A DNA stretch of 64,000 nucleotides, taken from the NCBI RefSeq assembly GCF_900186615.1, contig NZ_LT896588.1, positions 521,036 to 585,035 of the forward strand. The letters are read 5' to 3'. The stretch comes from Parabacteroides bouchesdurhonensis (GTDB lineage Bacteria > Bacteroidota > Bacteroidia > Bacteroidales > Tannerellaceae). Positions within the stretch are counted from its first letter, which is position 1; every line of letters begins with the position of its first letter. The notes beneath the pieces are model-generated. The model was given only the letters and a program-made list of their open reading frames with translations, was not told the DNA's origin and searched no databases. Position numbers and translations under genes: made by a program. This document shows positions 43,110-52,275 of the stretch, piece by piece.

Positions 43110-45269
43110 TTACTCTACCAAATCCATTTCGTTTAACAGATAGCTCGCATTAGCATATTTATCCATAATAAAAAGAACATACCGGATATCCACAATAATA
43201 CTACGCTGATAATCCGGCAAGTATTGAATATCTCCGCCAACGCCTTCCCAATTTCGATCAAAATTGATACCGATCAGTTCTCCCTGTGCATTCAACACCG
43301 GACTGCCGGAATTACCGCCGGTTGTGTGTGTAGTCGCACTAAAAGCAACCGGCATTTTTCCATCCGCCATTCCGTAACGGCCAAAGTCTTTTATGTTATA
43401 CAATTCTTTCAGACGGGCAGGGACAACAAACTCCCAGTTTGTCGAATCTTCTTTCTCCATCACACCATCCAAAGTCGTTTGGCAACCATAATAATCACAA
43501 TCACGAGGACTATAGCCCTTCACCTGTCCATAAGTAAGACGCAACGTAAAATTGGCATCCGGGAAATTAGCTTTATCCTTATACATAGCAAGCAATCCCT
43601 TTACATATGTACGATGTGCCAGATTGTAACTATCATCAAAATCTTTCAATGCTTCAGTCAACACCGCCTTTTCTTTCTGAATCGATTTCGCAAAAAGAAT
43701 CATAGGATCTTCTTCTAACGCTTTTACTGACGGATGTGCTTTGAAATTATTAAAATTAGATTCACTACCGAATATAGATTTTTCAAAAATAAAATCCACA
43801 AACCGGTCCACATTACCTTTGAATTTCTTATCAATAATGGAAAAATAATCAGGCTGGGCTTTGGGAGCAACCAGACGACGATATTCTTTCAGCATTACTT
43901 TGGCTATCTTTTTATCCACTTCCGGCGAATAATTCTTATCAGCAAAACGCAAATAGGCTCTTTCCAGGAGCAACAATTGCTTTTGTTGTTCTGCACGGTC
44001 TTTACCATTCAAAGCGTCACACATTTGTTTAACATCAGTTGGAACCCCTGAAAACTCTATTCCGCGCACCAACGCCTCATCAAGCATCCAACGACGAAAA
44101 CGTAAATCTTTCCGATCGGAAACAATTTGTTCCAACGTTAACAAAGCTTCCGGATAAGCAGATTCATTATTAAGATTTGACCATTCTATCAAACGGTCTT
44201 GTTCTTCTCTTTTTACCTGTTCAAAATTACGTTTGTTTATCGCCCAATTGCTACCGATCGCATTCTTATACGCATTGGCTGAACTTGCATATTTACTGGA
44301 ATATTGAATACGAATTTCCGGATTCTTTAGCATCTCATCCAACATCACCTGTTGACGAAGATTACGAATATTAATACGTACATCATTATCTATATCACGG
44401 CGTTCGGCCACTTCCCAAGAGGTATAATATTTGTTTGTACGTCCGGGAAATCCCATCATCATCGCAAAATCATTTTCTTGCACGCCTTTTAGCGAAATCT
44501 TAAACCATCGTTTCGGGCGAAGAGGTACATTCGTCTCCGAATAAGGAGCCGGATTTCCATTTGCATCGGCATAGACACGGAACACTGAAAAATCGCCCGT
44601 ATGCCGCGGCCACATCCAATTATCAGTATCTGCACCAAATTTACCAATAGACGAAGGAGGTGTACCTACCAAACGAACATCCGAATAGATTTTCTTAGTG
44701 AACATATAATACTTGTTGCCACCATAAAAAGCTTTTATCTCTACTTCCATTCCCGGATTATCCTGCAAAAATTTCTCTCCTGCTTTTTCTTTGGCCAAGC
44801 CATTCAAATACTTAGGAGACAAGAAATTCATGCTAGTAGGGTCGGTATCCATTTCTAAATTTTTCAGCACATAATCAGTTACATCTTCAATTTTATCAAT
44901 AAAAGTAACGGTAAGTCCCGGATTAGGTAACTCCTGATCACGGGTAGCCGCCCAAAAACCGTCTGTCAGATAATCATGTTCCAATGTGCTATGTTGTTGG
45001 ATACTTCCATACCCACAATGATGGTTGGTAAGCAAAAGACCATCCGGCGAAACAATTTCTCCCGTACAACCACCTCCAAAAATAACAACCGCATCTTTTA
45101 ATGAGGCTGAGTCCGGGCTATAAATATCATAATCCTGTAACTTCAATCCCAGTTCTTTCATTTCCGGGAATTTCTGTTGCTTTAATAGCGGAAGCAACCA
45201 CATCCCTTCATCAGCTACCACAGGAAGTGAAAAAGCAACAGCTATTATCAAAAAGAATACTTTTTTCAT
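43110..45269 (-). CDS. S46-family dipeptidyl-peptidase 11 (Asp/Glu-specific)
   Basis: Periplasmic serine exopeptidase releasing dipeptides, about 719 residues with a signal peptide (1-19). The catalytic His lies in TNHHCGYG (His84) and the nucleophile in GNSGSP (Ser654). Eighteen residues on is Arg672 in NFDRNWEG. In Porphyromonas DPP11 the equivalent Arg673 gives preference for Asp/Glu at P1, whereas DPP7 has Gly, so this should be DPP11. It lies 18 nt after the CYTH gene and 17 nt before the TPR/LuxR regulator. The second ATG, 45272, is an equal start option. Confidence 0.9.
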   Translation of the reverse strand: MKKVFFLIIAVAFSLPVVADEGMWLLPLLKQQKFPEMKELGLKLQDYDIYSPDSASLKDAVVIFGGGCTGEIVSPDGLLLTNHHCGYGSIQQHSTLEHDYLTDGFWAATRDQELPNPGLTVTFIDKIEDVTDYVLKNLEMDTDPTSMNFLSPKYLNGLAKEKAGEKFLQDNPGMEVEIKAFYGGNKYYMFTKKIYSDVRLVGTPPSSIGKFGADTDNWMWPRHTGDFSVFRVYADANGNPAPYSETNVPLRPKRWFKISLKGVQENDFAMMMGFPGRTNKYYTSWEVAERRDIDNDVRINIRNLRQQVMLDEMLKNPEIRIQYSSKYASSANAYKNAIGSNWAINKRNFEQVKREEQDRLIEWSNLNNESAYPEALLTLEQIVSDRKDLRFRRWMLDEALVRGIEFSGVPTDVKQMCDALNGKDRAEQQKQLLLLERAYLRFADKNYSPEVDKKIAKVMLKEYRRLVAPKAQPDYFSIIDKKFKGNVDRFVDFIFEKSIFGSESNFNNFKAHPSVKALEEDPMILFAKSIQKEKAVLTEALKDFDDSYNLAHRTYVKGLLAMYKDKANFPDANFTLRLTYGQVKGYSPRDCDYYGCQTTLDGVMEKEDSTNWEFVVPARLKELYNIKDFGRYGMADGKMPVAFSATTHTTGGNSGSPVLNAQGELIGINFDRNWEGVGGDIQYLPDYQRSIIVDIRYVLFIMDKYANASYLLNEMDLVE

Positions 45270-45287
45270 CATAATATGTATCATTGT

Positions 45288-45764
45288 TTAGTTATTATCC
45301 CATTGTGTATATGGATGCTTGATAAGCATTGAATTATAATAACGGCGATCACCACTAACCTCCTGTCCCAGCCAATCCGGTTTTTCAAAGGGTTCATCTT
45401 CGGACGTCAATTCAATTTCAGCTATAACAAGCCCTTCATTAGCACCATGAAACACATCCACTTCCCATGTGTGTTCTCCTGCTTTAATTAAATGACGTAT
45501 TTTATCAATAACACCCGGCTCACAAAGAGTCAATAATTGTTCGGCATCTTTCAACGGTATTTTCTGTTCAAACTCATAACGGCTCAGCCCTTTTTCATCA
45601 GAAGCTCCTTTAATTGTCAGGAAGCCCTCTTCCCCTCTGATGCGCACACGGACCGTACGTCCCGGCAGAGAACAGATATACCCCTGCACAATACGCTGAG
45701 AGCTGTAAATCTCCTTACTAAAATCGCCAGCTACAAGAAACTTCCGTTCAATCTCCGTTGCCAT
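45288..45764 (-). CDS. CYTH-domain protein (triphosphate-tunnel family)
   Basis: A 158-residue protein with the CYTH signature ExExK as EIERKF at 4-9. Further basic and acidic tunnel residues follow (RVRIRGEEGFLTIKG, RYEFEQKI, EVDVFHG, AEIELTSE). Bacterial members are mostly inorganic triphosphatases or have unknown function; some are class IV adenylate cyclases. Its start overlaps the stop of the upstream Smr-domain gene by one base (TAATG), so translation is coupled. Confidence 0.88.
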   Translation of the reverse strand: MATEIERKFLVAGDFSKEIYSSQRIVQGYICSLPGRTVRVRIRGEEGFLTIKGASDEKGLSRYEFEQKIPLKDAEQLLTLCEPGVIDKIRHLIKAGEHTWEVDVFHGANEGLVIAEIELTSEDEPFEKPDWLGQEVSGDRRYYNSMLIKHPYTQWDNN

Positions 45765-46816
45765 TATTTTATAGTTACCATTGTAGCTCCAAAACCGTAT
45801 TCACGAAAAGAAGCATCCTGATAATAATATTGTTTATAACGGGTTTTCAACTCCTTTTCTATTGACTTACGAAGAACGCCGTCGCCTTTACCGTGTATAA
45901 AAACAATTTTTTGTCCTTTATGATTAGCATATTGAGCTAATACTTCATGGAATTTTTCAAGTTGATAGTTCAACATATCCGCATTACTCAATCCGTTCGT
46001 ATTATCCAATAGTTCGTGAATGTGCAAATCTATTTCCAGCACGGAACTATTATTTTCTTTCTTTTTCAGGATCGTTTGCGGAGTACGACGATCGTCACGT
46101 ACTTTCTGCTGCATAGCCTCCTGCAATTCGGTTGCTGATACAAGAAGTTCTTTTTCCGGCAAGTCAGCACGTATTATCGGGTACAAAAGAGCATCGTCTT
46201 CAAAATAGTCATTTTCCATAAAACAATGCAACTTATAGAATTTAACAATATCTAGCCGAAGCTCTACAGACGCAGCATTTTTTAAAGAATAAGGTTTATC
46301 TTTCTTGAAAGCGATGAGCTGTACACAAAGGCGTTCCAAATCATTCAGATCATGCTTTCCGAATTCTTCCATAAATATTTTGGTATTCGGTTCAATCAAT
46401 CCATTATAACGGCTTATCCAGCTATTATTTAAACGGCTCATATAATTAACGAATAGAAAATAGTTACTATCATTCACAAAGTAGGCTTCATAGCCTGTTT
46501 GCTGGATAGATTTCGGATCTACCGGCAAATAAGCCAAATAAAGATTCAAGCGCTCGCCTTCCGGTGTTTCTTTTATTTTTTCTTCCGGTTCCGGTTTGGA
46601 TACTGGTACATCTACCGGCACTTGAACCTTGGGCTTATTAGAACTATGCACCTGCATATTTCCTTCACCTACAACCACCACTTCCCGAATAAGAGCAGGA
46701 ACTTCAAACCCGTCCTCGTCTTCCACCAATATCTGATCTTTACCTCTAAAGCAACGGACAATTCCTCCTCCTACACTATTCAGAAAACGTACTTTATCAC
46801 CGATTTTAATACTCAT
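45764..46816 (-). CDS. DUF2027/Smr-domain protein
   Basis: A 350-residue protein. The N-terminal part (about 1-60) is a small beta domain (IGDKVRFLNSVGGGIVRC) like the start of MutS2-associated or DUF2027 proteins. A proline/lysine-rich linker and a central domain follow. The C-terminal Smr domain has DLHIHEL and FIHGKGDGVLR motifs (about 262-350), a fold with nicking-endonuclease activity in some proteins. It heads the leftward operon Smr, CYTH, DPP11, regulator. Its cellular role is unknown. Confidence 0.85.
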   Translation of the reverse strand: MSIKIGDKVRFLNSVGGGIVRCFRGKDQILVEDEDGFEVPALIREVVVVGEGNMQVHSSNKPKVQVPVDVPVSKPEPEEKIKETPEGERLNLYLAYLPVDPKSIQQTGYEAYFVNDSNYFLFVNYMSRLNNSWISRYNGLIEPNTKIFMEEFGKHDLNDLERLCVQLIAFKKDKPYSLKNAASVELRLDIVKFYKLHCFMENDYFEDDALLYPIIRADLPEKELLVSATELQEAMQQKVRDDRRTPQTILKKKENNSSVLEIDLHIHELLDNTNGLSNADMLNYQLEKFHEVLAQYANHKGQKIVFIHGKGDGVLRKSIEKELKTRYKQYYYQDASFREYGFGATMVTIK

Positions 46817-46854
46817 ATCTTTTACCTATTGTTTATTATGTGGACAAAGTTCAT

Positions 46855-46862
46855 TAATTTTG
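46855..46862 (+). promoter_or_regulatory. -7 box of queA promoter
   Basis: TAATTTTG, 16 nt upstream of the queA start, in the 62-bp divergent region shared with the Smr gene. Confidence 0.45.
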
Positions 46863-46878
46863 CGCAGATATTAAAGCA

Positions 46879-48102
46879 ATGACAACAAAAACTCAACATA
46901 TACGCATCGAAGATTACAATTATTCGCTGCCAGACGAGCGAATCGCTAAATTCCCGTTAGCAAAGCGGGATGAGTCCAAACTCCTGCTATACCGCAACGG
47001 TGAAGTTAGCGAAAGCATCTTCAAACACATTACAGATTACTTGCCTCAAGGTTCTTTGATGGTATTTAACAATACCCGTGTAATACAAGCACGACTTCTA
47101 TTCCAGAAAGAAACAGGAGCCAAAATAGAAATATTTTGTTTGGAACCGGTAGAACCGCATGATTATGCCTTAGTATTCCAACAAACAGAACGTTGTAGCT
47201 GGACTTGCCTGGTCGGTAATCTAAAGAAATGGAAAGAAGGGATTCTTAGCAAGACCGTTATTATCAACGAAACTTCAATAAGGTTGAATGCAGAGAAAAA
47301 ACATACGTGTGGAGATAGCCATCTGATTGAATTTACATGGGATAACCCTTCTTACACTTTTGCAGAGTTGCTGGATGCCACCGGAGTATTACCAATCCCG
47401 CCTTATTTGCATAGAGAAACGGAAAAAAGCGATTTGCAGACATATCAAACGGTTTATTCCAAAATAAAAGGCTCCGTTGCTGCTCCGACTGCCGGATTAC
47501 ATTTCACGCCGGAAGTCCTGGCAGATATTGACGCACACGGTATCGGCCGTGAAGAAGTAACATTACACGTAGGCGCCGGGACTTTTAAACCGGTTAAAAG
47601 TGATACAATAGAAGGGCATGAAATGCACACGGAATTCATATCCGTACATCGTAATTCCATTGAAAAGATAAAGAATAATTCAGGTAAAATAATAGCAGTA
47701 GGAACAACCTCCGTCAGAACGATAGAAAGCCTGTATTATATGGGTGTTACCTTAGCTAACAATCCGGAAGCAACATCCGACGAACTTATCGTCAAACAAT
47801 GGATGCCTTACGAAATGGACAACAACCGTTTATCACCGGAAGAGGCTTTGCAGAATATACTGGATTATCTTGACAAACACCAAGCGGATAAGCTGGTTAC
47901 CGCAACCCAAATCATCATCGCTCCAGGTTATGAGTTCAAGCTTGTAAAAGGAATTGTCACTAATTTCCATCAACCGAAAAGCACATTGCTCCTGTTAATC
48001 TCCGCATTCGTGAAAGGAAACTGGAAATTGATCTATGATTACGCATTGAAACATGATTTCCGTTTTTTAAGTTACGGGGATAGTTCGCTACTATTTCCCT
48101 AA
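46879..48102 (+). CDS. queA: S-adenosylmethionine:tRNA ribosyltransferase-isomerase QueA
   Basis: Transfers and isomerises the ribosyl group of SAM onto preQ1 in tRNA, making epoxyqueuosine at position 34. The 407-residue protein has the family landmarks DYNYSLPDERIAKFPL, NNTRVIQARL, the SVAAPTAGLHFT and GAGTFKPVKSD motifs, and the C-terminal NFHQPKSTLLLLISAF. The length is slightly above the usual 340-360 through inserts typical of Bacteroidetes. Confidence 0.96.
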   Translation: MTTKTQHIRIEDYNYSLPDERIAKFPLAKRDESKLLLYRNGEVSESIFKHITDYLPQGSLMVFNNTRVIQARLLFQKETGAKIEIFCLEPVEPHDYALVFQQTERCSWTCLVGNLKKWKEGILSKTVIINETSIRLNAEKKHTCGDSHLIEFTWDNPSYTFAELLDATGVLPIPPYLHRETEKSDLQTYQTVYSKIKGSVAAPTAGLHFTPEVLADIDAHGIGREEVTLHVGAGTFKPVKSDTIEGHEMHTEFISVHRNSIEKIKNNSGKIIAVGTTSVRTIESLYYMGVTLANNPEATSDELIVKQWMPYEMDNNRLSPEEALQNILDYLDKHQADKLVTATQIIIAPGYEFKLVKGIVTNFHQPKSTLLLLISAFVKGNWKLIYDYALKHDFRFLSYGDSSLLFP

Positions 48103-48172
48103 ATCAAGGGAAACTATTGAGTTTCACACCAGAACTTTTCATTGGAATACAATAACATATCCCAGCATCCGT

Positions 48173-48180
48173 TATATTTG
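48173..48180 (+). promoter_or_regulatory. -7 box of porE-like gene promoter
   Basis: TATATTTG, 22 nt upstream of the start codon at 48202. Confidence 0.5.
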
Positions 48181-48201
48181 CACAGTTATTGACAAATTTA
48201 G

Positions 48202-50181
48202 ATGAAACAGCATTTCACAACCTACATATTTTTGCTATTGGCAGCATCTTTTTTTTACTCTTGTAAATCGGCTAAACTAAGTGATGCGGAAGAAAAGCAA
48301 CGTATCGGCGAATATTTCGAAGCTGCCGGTATCTATCGTAAGGTATATACCAAGACATCTCCCCAAAAGAGAGATCTGCGAGGCTACATTGCCTATCGTA
48401 TGGCTGATTGCAACCGCCTCATAAATAACACCCCGCGGGCAACCAGCGCATACATGAACGCTTTACGTTATAATTACCCCGACAGCACGGTTAACTTGCG
48501 TTTAGGACAGATGTTACAAAAAAGCGGAAAGTACGCTGATGCAGTCAAATATTACAGCGACTATTTAACAACTAATCCGGACAATATTCTTGCCCAAAAC
48601 GGCATAAAAGGTTGTGAACTTGCCCCGGTATGGAAAAATAATCCTACACGTTATACAGTGAAAAGAATGGACAAATTTAATTCCCGTCGTGGAGAGTTCA
48701 GTCCAATGCTGGCAGGAGATAAATACGATCAACTTTATTTCACGTCTTCACGTACTAAAGACAAAGACGCGAAAATAAGTGCTATTACGGGACAAAACAA
48801 CAATAATCTGTTCCTTGTAAAACAAGATGAAAAAGGAGCATGGTTAGCCCCGGTAGAACTTGAAGACGAAGTAAATACAGAATTTGACGAAGGTACTACT
48901 TCTTTTTCTCCTGACGGAAATACAATGTATTATACTTACTGTTCACAAGATCCGGAAGGACCTCGCACATCGGAAATCTATATATCCAGCCGAAGCAGTG
49001 CTAAATGGGGAAAAGGCACGCGTGCCACTATCGTAAAAGATTCGGTTACGGCACTTGGACATCCGGCAGTATCACCAGACGGGAAATATCTGTATTTTGT
49101 ATCCGACGCCGTAGGAGGATTTGGAGGAAAAGATTTATTCCGTGCCCGTATCGCCGGTAATGATTTTGGACCAATGGAAAATCTCGGACCGGAAATAAAC
49201 ACACCCGGAGATGAAATGTTCCCTTATGTAAGAGACTCTGTCACCCTTTTCTTTGCCTCCAACGGACATCCAGGTATGGGCGGTTTGGATATATTTAAGG
49301 CAACATTAGACAGTACCGGGAAATGGAATATTGAAAATGTGGGTGCTCCTATTAATTCAATGGCTGACGATTTCGGCATTACTTTCGCAGGGAAAGAAGA
49401 AAAAGGTTTTTTCAGCTCCAACCGTAATGATGCACGTGGTTTCGACCATATTTATTCTTTTGAATTACCAACCATCACTATTTTCATAGAAGGCATTGTA
49501 AATGACGTAGATGAATATCCCATAGAAGATGCCACTATTCGTATTGTAGGAAAAGACGGACTGAATGTAAAAGTACCCGCCAAAAAGGATGGTTCATATA
49601 AAGTGGAACTGGAACGAGATATTCGCTATGTTATGATGGCAAGTGCACGAGGTTATTTGAATCAAAACTATGAACTGAGAACCAGTCCTGAAGAAAAGAA
49701 TGAAACGTATATCGTAGACTTCTTCCTCTCTCCCATCAGCAAACCGGTCGTTATAGAAAATATATTTTATGATTTCGATAAAGCAACTCTCCGGCCTGAA
49801 TCGAAGAAGGCTTTGGATGAAATGATTAAGATGTTAAATGACAATCCGAATGTTACTATCGAACTGGGTGCGCATACAGATCGCAAAGGAACGGAACAAT
49901 ATAATGAACGCCTGGCTCAACGTCGCGCCCAGTCTGTTGTTGATTATCTGATTGCCGGAGGTATAGCCAAAGACCGTCTGGAAGCAAAAGGGTATGGTAA
50001 AAGTGTCCCCAAAATTATCAACAAAAAAATGGCAAAACAATTCGAATTCCTAAAAGAAGGAGATGTCTTAACAGAGGAGTTTATCTCTGCCCTTCCACCT
50101 GAACAACAAGAAATAGCGGATCAAATAAATCGCAGAACAGAATTTAAGGTATTAAGAACAAATTATAATTTGTTCTTATAA
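48202..50181 (+). CDS. PorE-like OmpA-family lipoprotein (type IX secretion-associated architecture)
   Basis: A 659-residue outer-membrane lipoprotein with signal LLAASFFYSC. Domains in order are TPR repeats (about 25-130), a PD40/WD40-type beta-propeller (about 150-420, with FSPDGNTMYYT, VSPDGKYLYFVSD and FFSSNRNDARG), a carboxypeptidase-regulatory-like beta domain (about 430-510), and a C-terminal OmpA peptidoglycan-binding domain (DFDKATLRPES, LGAHTDRKGTE). This four-part order is that of PorE in the type IX secretion system. Related OmpA proteins without secretion roles also exist, so porE is likely but not certain. Confidence 0.85.
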   Translation: MKQHFTTYIFLLLAASFFYSCKSAKLSDAEEKQRIGEYFEAAGIYRKVYTKTSPQKRDLRGYIAYRMADCNRLINNTPRATSAYMNALRYNYPDSTVNLRLGQMLQKSGKYADAVKYYSDYLTTNPDNILAQNGIKGCELAPVWKNNPTRYTVKRMDKFNSRRGEFSPMLAGDKYDQLYFTSSRTKDKDAKISAITGQNNNNLFLVKQDEKGAWLAPVELEDEVNTEFDEGTTSFSPDGNTMYYTYCSQDPEGPRTSEIYISSRSSAKWGKGTRATIVKDSVTALGHPAVSPDGKYLYFVSDAVGGFGGKDLFRARIAGNDFGPMENLGPEINTPGDEMFPYVRDSVTLFFASNGHPGMGGLDIFKATLDSTGKWNIENVGAPINSMADDFGITFAGKEEKGFFSSNRNDARGFDHIYSFELPTITIFIEGIVNDVDEYPIEDATIRIVGKDGLNVKVPAKKDGSYKVELERDIRYVMMASARGYLNQNYELRTSPEEKNETYIVDFFLSPISKPVVIENIFYDFDKATLRPESKKALDEMIKMLNDNPNVTIELGAHTDRKGTEQYNERLAQRRAQSVVDYLIAGGIAKDRLEAKGYGKSVPKIINKKMAKQFEFLKEGDVLTEEFISALPPEQQEIADQINRRTEFKVLRTNYNLFL

Positions 50182-50195
50182 GAGGAGCCTCTTAT
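50178..50195. terminator. Short convergent terminator over two stop codons
   Basis: ATAAGAG-GAGC-CTCTTAT is a perfect 7-bp hairpin covering the stop codons of both convergent genes (porE-like and the 116-residue protein). Confidence 0.5.
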
Positions 50196-50542
50196 GATAA
50201 AGAACTGATTTCTGAAAACGAAATCGGCCAATCAATTGCGTTCATTAAAATACTGAAAGCTATACGTTGCCTAACTGTAATTCTTTCATTTTGTGAATAA
50301 AGATCATGCACAACCATACCTATAAGCATTTTCAATTGGTAGTGTATATCCCTAACAATAGCCAGACTTGACAATACAGTCATTCTGGAAGCAGCAAAAT
50401 AATCTTCTTGTTTCAATTGGATTTTCTCACATAATACAAGGTAATGACATGAATTATCGACCGAAACATTACTACCTTCTTCCCCTACAACATCCAATAA
50501 AATACGACATACTGCAATACGTTGTTCATCTGTTAACTTCAT
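50192..50542 (-). CDS. Hypothetical small helical protein, possibly TerB-like
   Basis: A 116-residue protein without signal peptide or TM segment, predicted all-helical. It has conserved-looking acidic residues (DVVGEEGSNVS) and a C-terminal RQRIAFSILMNAIDWPI. I do not recognise a family with certainty; the pattern of an acidic helix followed by IAFSIL recalls TerB-like helical domains. It is a single gene, convergent with porE and next to the candidate 6S RNA. Confidence 0.65.
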   Translation of the reverse strand: MKLTDEQRIAVCRILLDVVGEEGSNVSVDNSCHYLVLCEKIQLKQEDYFAASRMTVLSSLAIVRDIHYQLKMLIGMVVHDLYSQNERITVRQRIAFSILMNAIDWPISFSEISSLS

Positions 50543-50589
50543 AGAGCTTAGTAAAAGCCACCCAGTCCCTCGTTTGGCGAATTAGTAAA

Positions 50590-50768
50590 TAAAAAAGCGT
50601 GGGAACTATTAATCTACTATTCGAAACTGAGGCATCGCCAAACACCCATCGGACAAATAATAAACAAAAGCCCCACGCCCTATATTATCATACATCGTAA
50701 TGTATATAACAAAGGGGTGAGCGCTTATTGCCTATTATCTCTGTCCGACTTGAAACTTGGCGATTTTC
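50590..50768 (-). ncRNA. ssrS: Candidate 6S RNA (Bacteroidales-1-like structured RNA)
   Basis: On the minus strand, a TATCTTTG promoter box (50781-50774) precedes about 179 nt ending in TTTTTT. The core folds into a long rod. ATCGCCAA pairs with TTGGCGAT and TCGGACA with TGTCCGA, then comes an open AU-rich bubble and a closed apical hairpin (CACCCC with GGGCGTG). This closing stem, bubble and apical loop is the 6S plan, and the length fits. The 3' segment CCCACGC can also pair with GCGTGGG in the apical arm. No coding frame is present. The identification is by structure only. Confidence 0.6.
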
Positions 50769-50773
50769 AGTTC

Positions 50774-50781
50774 CAAAGATA
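50774..50781 (-). promoter_or_regulatory. -7 box of candidate 6S RNA
   Basis: TATCTTTG on the minus strand, about 6 nt before the predicted RNA start. No strong -33 element is seen. Confidence 0.5.
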
Positions 50782-50971
50782 ATATCTTAAACGCTTTATC
50801 GTATTCTACTCAATAGACGCGGAAAATCAAAGATCCACATCTTATCAGAGAGGGCAAAGATAACGAAAAATAATGAAATCTATTTATTCATAAGAAATAT
50901 CAAATACGTGAACAAAGAAATATTTACGACCTGTTCTACTTTATCTATATAAGTACAGCATTGTTTCTAAC

Positions 50972-51012
50972 AAAAGATCCCGATGATTTCAAAAAATCAT
51001 CGGGATCTTTTT
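50972..51012 (-). terminator. galM terminator built from ATCATCGGGATC repeats
   Basis: AAAAGATCCCGATGATT (50972-50988) pairs over 17 bp with AATCATCGGGATCTTTT (50995-51011). A third copy of the unit lies at 51016-51027, directly after the galM stop. The same unit forms the cluster at 1060-1122. Nothing else is visible in 50830-50970. Confidence 0.7.
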
Positions 51013-51031
51013 AGTAAATCATCGGGATCAT

Positions 51032-52162
51032 TTATTTATTCACTATAAATTTATAAATACAATGACTCATGTATTTTTCGCCCGGACGAAGTACAACACT
51101 TGGGAAAGAAGGCTGATTAGGGGAGTCAGGATAATGTTGTGTTTCCAAACAAAATGCTCCTCTGTGAAGATACAAAACGCCATGTTTTCCTTTGTCTTGT
51201 CCACTCATAAAATTACCTGTATAAAACTGTATGCCCGGTTCATTTGTATAAACTTCCAAACCGATACCACTTATCGGGCTGTAAGCCTTAGCAGCCAAAG
51301 TATTTATATCGCCATTCGTATTCAGTACCCAATTCATATCATATCCGCCACCTTTTACCAACTGGTCGAACGATTCGTTGATGTGGGCACCAATTGCCAC
51401 TGGTTGTCGAAGATCTAACAGCGTATTTTCAACCGGGTCGATAACGGAAGTAGGAATCAACAGATCATCCACAGGTGTATATTTATCAGCATTAATCATT
51501 ATTTCCTGATCCAGTATTTGTGAACCCGGAACACCCGATAAATTAAAATAACTATGATTTGTCAGATTTACGACAGTCGGTTTATCCGTTGTTGCTTCAT
51601 ATTTAATATCTACAGCATTATCATCGGTCAATGTATATGTTACTTTTATATCCAAATTACCCGGGAATCCGGCTTCTCCATCTTTAGAAACACGAGTAAG
51701 CTCCACAGACTGGCCATTGATTTGTTTAGCATCCCACATTACAGCATGATAACCTTCAGGACCTCCGTGCAAACAATGTCCGTTATCATTATGAGGTAAT
51801 TCATATTCTACTCCATCCAATGTAAATTTACCTTGGGCAATGCGATTTCCGTAACGTCCTATCAAAGCACCGAAGTTGCCGTCTGAAGCAATATAGTCAG
51901 CAATGTTGTCATATCCTAAAACAACATCTGTCATTTTACCGTTCTTATCAGGGACCATCACAGAAACCAGACGACCTCCATAATTTGTCACACATGCTTC
52001 AGCGCCATTTTTGTTTTTCAGAACATATAAAGCAGTAGGTTTTCCATCTACTTCTGATATAAAATCAGATTGTTTTAATCCTGAAAGAGTAGTATCCTCT
52101 TTCTTCTCACTACATGACAATAACACACAAATTGCCATGACAGCCATACATAGTCTTTTCAT
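51032..52162 (-). CDS. galM: Aldose 1-epimerase lipoprotein (GalM)
   Basis: Interconverts alpha and beta anomers of hexoses. The 376-residue protein begins with a lipoprotein signal (AICVLLSC, lipobox LLSC), so it works in the periplasm or on the surface, unlike cytoplasmic GalM. Family motifs are [28 protein letters not shown], and [10 protein letters not shown] with the catalytic His, followed by the C-terminal [14 protein letters not shown] containing the catalytic Glu. It is a single gene with a terminator made of dispersed repeats. Confidence 0.93.
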   Translation of the reverse strand: MKRLCMAVMAICVLLSCSEKKEDTTLSGLKQSDFISEVDGKPTALYVLKNKNGAEACVTNYGGRLVSVMVPDKNGKMTDVVLGYDNIADYIASDGNFGALIGRYGNRIAQGKFTLDGVEYELPHNDNGHCLHGGPEGYHAVMWDAKQINGQSVELTRVSKDGEAGFPGNLDIKVTYTLTDDNAVDIKYEATTDKPTVVNLTNHSYFNLSGVPGSQILDQEIMINADKYTPVDDLLIPTSVIDPVENTLLDLRQPVAIGAHINESFDQLVKGGGYDMNWVLNTNGDINTLAAKAYSPISGIGLEVYTNEPGIQFYTGNFMSGQDKGKHGVLYLHRGAFCLETQHYPDSPNQPSFPSVVLRPGEKYMSHCIYKFIVNK

Positions 52163-52221
52163 TTTACTTAAGAATTAAAGTGATTTTCTTACATTTTATT
52201 ATCTTACAAAGATATACTTTA

Positions 52222-52253
52222 TTTGATAAATACAATACACTTTTGTACCTTTG
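52222..52253 (+). promoter_or_regulatory. thyA promoter
   Basis: -33 TTTG (52222-52225), a 20-nt spacer and -7 TACCTTTG (52246-52253), a textbook Bacteroidetes promoter. Its position sets the thyA start at 52276. Confidence 0.75.
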
Positions 52254-52275
52254 CCAGCCAAAGATAACAGTAAGG

